Assembly (NCBI RefSeq): GCF_009796825.1 | Contig: NZ_CP047030.1 | Coordinates: 2,467,001-2,531,000 of the forward strand | DNA: 64,000 bases | Source: Algibacter sp. L3A6 | GTDB lineage: Bacteria; Bacteroidota; Bacteroidia; Flavobacteriales; Flavobacteriaceae | Reading direction: 5' to 3' | Shown here: piece after piece, positions 61,734-64,000 of the stretch | How the letters are laid out: each line of letters begins with the position of its first letter | Position numbering within the stretch: the stretch's first letter is position 1 | Program-made: the position numbers and the translations under genes | Notes under the pieces: generated by a model | The model's database searches: none | What the model was told of the DNA's origin: nothing | The model's input: only the letters and a program-made list of their open reading frames with translations

Positions 61734-62567
61734 TTATTTTGTGAAATCGGTTTTCGTTAAACCGTTATTAAATTTTATATCGGTCCAGTTTACAAGTATC
61801 CAAGGTTCTTCGGTTACTTCTGCATCCCAATTAGATTTTTTGTATTTACGTTTTGTAGGTATCAGTAAATCTTCAACTTGTCCATATTCCATTATCATTA
61901 ACATAGGTTCGGTTCTACCAAAATCCATAACGGTAAATAAAAACTGATCGACCAGTTTAGTTTCTTTATTAATATACAATTGATAAATGTCTGATGGTTT
62001 ACTGGTGTTAAAAGATACTTTAACAACATCATAGGTGGTATCGTTAATAGTTTGTTCCTTTAGGTATTCATATTGTAAACCCGGGTCTAGCAATTTCTGC
62101 ATCATGGCAAACCAATAAAAATTTGTAGGTCTGTTAAAAGCAACTTTCTTTAAAGCAGCAGCATCGTTTAATGGCGCTCCGTTATGTTTTATCCAAAATT
62201 CATTACCATCGTAACCTTGTTCTATTAAACCATCTAAATCGGCAAGTGTGCGCTCGTGTTTTTGATATGCTCCGTAAGATAGTTCTCCATTAAAAATATA
62301 CTTTTCAGTAATAATATCGGTTTTACCATCTGGTATACGGTAGGTGTAAGTATAGACTACATCTTTTTTGTTAGCAAGTTTACTGTAGTCGCCAACTTTT
62401 TGTGTCATTTGGTACACTAACTCGTGAGCCTGATTTTGAAATTCTTGTTTTTGTTCTACAGCCTTATCAATAGGTGTTTCTGCGTTGTTTTCTTTCGCTT
62501 CATTTTTGCAAGACGCTAAAGCAAAGACAGTAAAAGCGCTAAGGATTAAATTAGTTTTTATTTTCAT
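61734..62567 (-). CDS. Lipoprotein of unknown function (DUF6503-like)
   Basis: A 277-residue protein with a lipoprotein signal (MKIKTNLILSAFTVFALASC, Cys20). The mature region has KDVVYTYTYRIPDGKTDI, KVAFNRPTNFYWFAMMQKLL and DVVKVSFNTSKPSDIYQLYI, resembling the DUF6503 group (LolA-like lipid-binding beta folds). A role in lipid or lipoprotein carriage is only a guess. A TAACTTTG box (62579-62586) lies 11 bases upstream. Confidence 0.8.
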   Translation of the reverse strand: MKIKTNLILSAFTVFALASCKNEAKENNAETPIDKAVEQKQEFQNQAHELVYQMTQKVGDYSKLANKKDVVYTYTYRIPDGKTDIITEKYIFNGELSYGAYQKHERTLADLDGLIEQGYDGNEFWIKHNGAPLNDAAALKKVAFNRPTNFYWFAMMQKLLDPGLQYEYLKEQTINDTTYDVVKVSFNTSKPSDIYQLYINKETKLVDQFLFTVMDFGRTEPMLMIMEYGQVEDLLIPTKRKYKKSNWDAEVTEEPWILVNWTDIKFNNGLTKTDFTK

Positions 62568-62578
62568 AGTTTTTTTAA

Positions 62579-62586
62579 CAAAGTTA
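62579..62586 (-). promoter_or_regulatory. Putative -7 box TAACTTTG of the DUF6503-like gene
   Basis: On the minus strand TAACTTTG matches TAnnTTTG, 11 bases upstream of the ATG at 62567, which would leave a very short leader. Confidence 0.45.
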
Positions 62587-62645
62587 AGTTTTAAGTTGTG
62601 TTTTACAATGGAGAACGCCTAGTGTTTACGTTCTTTTATAAAATA

Positions 62646-62680
62646 AAAAAGCCACCAAGTTTTCACAAGGTGGCTTTTCA
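62646..62680. terminator. Terminator after the YceI gene
   Basis: AAAAAGCCACC and GGTGGCTTTT with inner AAGT..ACA; downstream of the minus-strand YceI gene. Confidence 0.78.
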
Positions 62681-62698
62681 ATAAAATGTATATTATAA

Positions 62699-63358
62699 TT
62701 AAGACTTCGCAGCTTTAACTGTAATTTTTAATTCAATATCATCATTGATAAATTTATCACCTAAATTATCAAAAATAGATTTAGATCCGTATTGTACGTT
62801 CCATTTTGTTCTATCAATAGAAAAAGCTTCACTAGTAATCGTAACAGCGCCACCTTCGTTAGCGATAGTCACAGGGAAAGTTACATTGTTTTTTACCTCT
62901 TTAAGTGTTAAGTTACCAGAAAGCATAGTTTTACCTTCTGCATCAGTAACCTCAGTAATTGTAAAAACAGCACTTGGGTATTTCTCTACATCAAAAAAGT
63001 CAGCATTTGTTAAGTGACCTACTAATTTAGCATTTCCTTTATCATCAGCAGGAATATCTAAAACAGTAATCGATGCCATATCAATAATAAAAGATCCACC
63101 AACAACTTTTCCATTAGCAACATTAAGCGCACCACTTTCTAAACCAATAGTTCCGTTATGTGAACCTGTTGGCTTAAAACCTGTCCATGCAATAGTAGAA
63201 CCAGCTTTATCTACAGTGTAAATTTCAGCATTAACAGCTTCAGTTACGGCAGGAGTTTCAGCTTCTGTAGTTGTTGCTTCTTTTGCTTTGTCTTTACAGT
63301 TAAATACAGAAAGGCTTAAAGCCGTAATAAATAAAATATTTACAAATTTTGTTTTCAT
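62699..63358 (-). CDS. YceI-family lipoprotein
   Basis: A 219-residue protein with signal MKTKFVNILFITALSLSVFN, lipidated at Cys22. The lipocalin-like YceI barrel starts at about 48 (YTVDKAGSTIAWTGFKPTGS) and has DFFDVEKYPSAVFTITEV and FSIDRTKWNVQYGSKSIF. YceI proteins bind isoprenoid lipids such as polyprenyl quinones. The region before the barrel is a Thr/Ala/Glu-rich linker. Unlike the soluble periplasmic form of E. coli it is membrane-anchored. Confidence 0.93.
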   Translation of the reverse strand: MKTKFVNILFITALSLSVFNCKDKAKEATTTEAETPAVTEAVNAEIYTVDKAGSTIAWTGFKPTGSHNGTIGLESGALNVANGKVVGGSFIIDMASITVLDIPADDKGNAKLVGHLTNADFFDVEKYPSAVFTITEVTDAEGKTMLSGNLTLKEVKNNVTFPVTIANEGGAVTITSEAFSIDRTKWNVQYGSKSIFDNLGDKFINDDIELKITVKAAKS

Positions 63359-63440
63359 TGTTATAGTTTTTTTATGTTTATCGTGTAAAATTACACAAAA
63401 GTGAATGCAATATAAAGGAATTTAGTACAAAATAAATCAA

Positions 63441-63480
63441 TGACATTATGGCATTTTAATAATATTGGCAGTACTTTTGC
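63441..63480 (+). promoter_or_regulatory. Composite upstream element of grpE (TGACA-N3-TGGCA plus TTGGCA-N6-TTGC)
   Basis: TGACATTATGGCA (63441-63453), then exactly 11 bases, then TTGGCA (63465-63470), six bases and TTGC (63477-63480). GG and GC are 12 bases apart, the sigma-54 -24/-12 spacing. TTGGCA/TGCCAA is also a small palindrome. A TAnnTTTG box (TACTTTTG, 63472-63479) overlaps it. The layout matches that before htpG. Confidence 0.62.
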
Positions 63481-63515
63481 CAACTAATTTTAAGAATTGC
63501 AAAATTGAAATTACA

Positions 63516-64000
63516 ATGAGTGATAAAGATAACAAAGATATAGAGAACGAGCAAGTTGAAGCAAACCAAGCAGAAAACGTTGCAGTAGAAGAACAAGAAG
63601 TTGAAGAACTGACGGTTGAAGAAAAATTACAAGCTGAAGTAAAGCAAGAAAAAGATAAGTTTTTAAGGCTTTTCGCAGAGTTTGAAAACTATAAAAAACG
63701 TACCTCTAGAGAGCGTATTGAATTGTTTTCTACGGCTAGTGAAGATGTAATGAAAACATTACTGCCAATTTTGGACGATTTTGAGCGTGCTTTAAGTCAT
63801 ATTGAAGACGATAAAGAAGCTGAAGAATTGCGTAAAGGTGTACTTTTAATTTACCAAAAATTGGTAAACACACTAGAACAAAAAGGGTTAAAAGCAGTTG
63901 TGGTAGAACAAGGTGAAGTTTTTAACGCCGATAATCACGAAGCAATTACTCAAATTCCTGCGCCAACAGATGATATGAAAGGAAAAATTATTGATGTAGT
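63516..64000 (+). CDS. grpE: Nucleotide exchange factor GrpE (cut by window edge)
   Basis: The visible 161 codons from the ATG at 63516 encode an acidic N-terminus (about 40 residues with many Glu), a long coiled-coil helix (LQAEVKQEKDKFLRLFAEFE), the block NYKKRTSRERIELF, and the beta-domain start GEVFNADNHEAITQIPAPTD. This is GrpE, which releases ADP from DnaK. Only a few residues at the C-terminus are missing, and dnaJ probably follows. Control probably by the composite element at 63441-63480. Confidence 0.96.
   Translation, partial: MSDKDNKDIENEQVEANQAENVAVEEQEVEELTVEEKLQAEVKQEKDKFLRLFAEFENYKKRTSRERIELFSTASEDVMKTLLPILDDFERALSHIEDDKEAEELRKGVLLIYQKLVNTLEQKGLKAVVVEQGEVFNADNHEAITQIPAPTDDMKGKIIDV

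Noticed and set aside
1..64000. tRNA, rRNA, CRISPR arrays and known riboswitches
   Set aside because: No cloverleaf with CCA-like end, no rRNA-like block, no regularly spaced direct repeats, and no fluoride or cobalamin riboswitch pattern upstream of crcB or the adenosyltransferase gene was recognised by eye; a covariance search would be decisive.

Overview
The window is a 64 kb stretch of an AT-rich chromosome from a member of the Bacteroidota, most probably a Flavobacteriaceae species and plausibly marine. This rests on several signals. Many genes have a TAnnTTTG box (the Bacteroidota -7 element) and lack a clear Shine-Dalgarno sequence. There is a gliding/type IX secretion C-terminal domain protein, a 30S ribosomal protein THX gene, the order rpmB-rpmG-DUF4295-ftsY, an OmpA protein with thrombospondin type 3 repeats, and many lipoproteins with the LxxC/SC type signal. 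No tRNA, rRNA or CRISPR was seen. The assignment below family level is inference.

Layout. 1-2.4 kb: ddl (cut by the window edge), divergent from a PASTA protein and an RluD-type pseudouridine synthase. 2.6-9.9 kb: an M43-like metalloprotease, a monooxygenase-fold protein and an SDR, a complete arsenic resistance operon (arsR, DUF6428, arsC, acr3), a lipoprotein, and a PLP histidine decarboxylase divergent from an Lrp/AsnC regulator. 10-23.3 kb: mostly household genes (yaaA, THX, a UDG-like protein, an rRNA pseudouridine synthase, an ECF sigma pair, a double FKBP lipoprotein, htpG, an S9 peptidase, a FabH-type synthase). 23.3-26.7 kb: the accessory part, with a repeat element, two cassette-like orphan genes around a 200-base attC-like palindrome, and a decayed IS3 element that cut the second orphan gene. 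26.7-44 kb: CoA-binding protein, Na+/solute symporter, recR, glycosyltransferase, an E2 acyltransferase, an exonuclease, a FAH-Hpt-cinA operon, rpmB-rpmG-DUF4295-ftsY, a T9SS substrate, a serine hydrolase, rimO, an M23 protein and a BLUF photoreceptor. 44-64 kb: secA, a cobalamin adenosyltransferase, the OmpA protein, a methyltransferase/crcB/SRPBCC operon, a DPP III-like peptidase, thioredoxin-fold lipoproteins, ilvE, mnmD, a TIGR01777 epimerase, YceI, and the start of grpE.

The most notable points are: (i) htpG and grpE share a composite upstream element, TGwCA-N3-TGkCA, then exactly 11 bases, then TTGGCA-N6-TTG, which looks like a shared heat-shock control site with a sigma-54-like promoter; (ii) five dispersed copies of one intergenic repeat family, one of which supplies the stop codon of a pseudouridine synthase gene; (iii) the cassette-like island with its IS insertion. 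I did not find a clear multi-gene system that is wholly new; the strongest candidates for new biology are the shared chaperone element and the cassette island.
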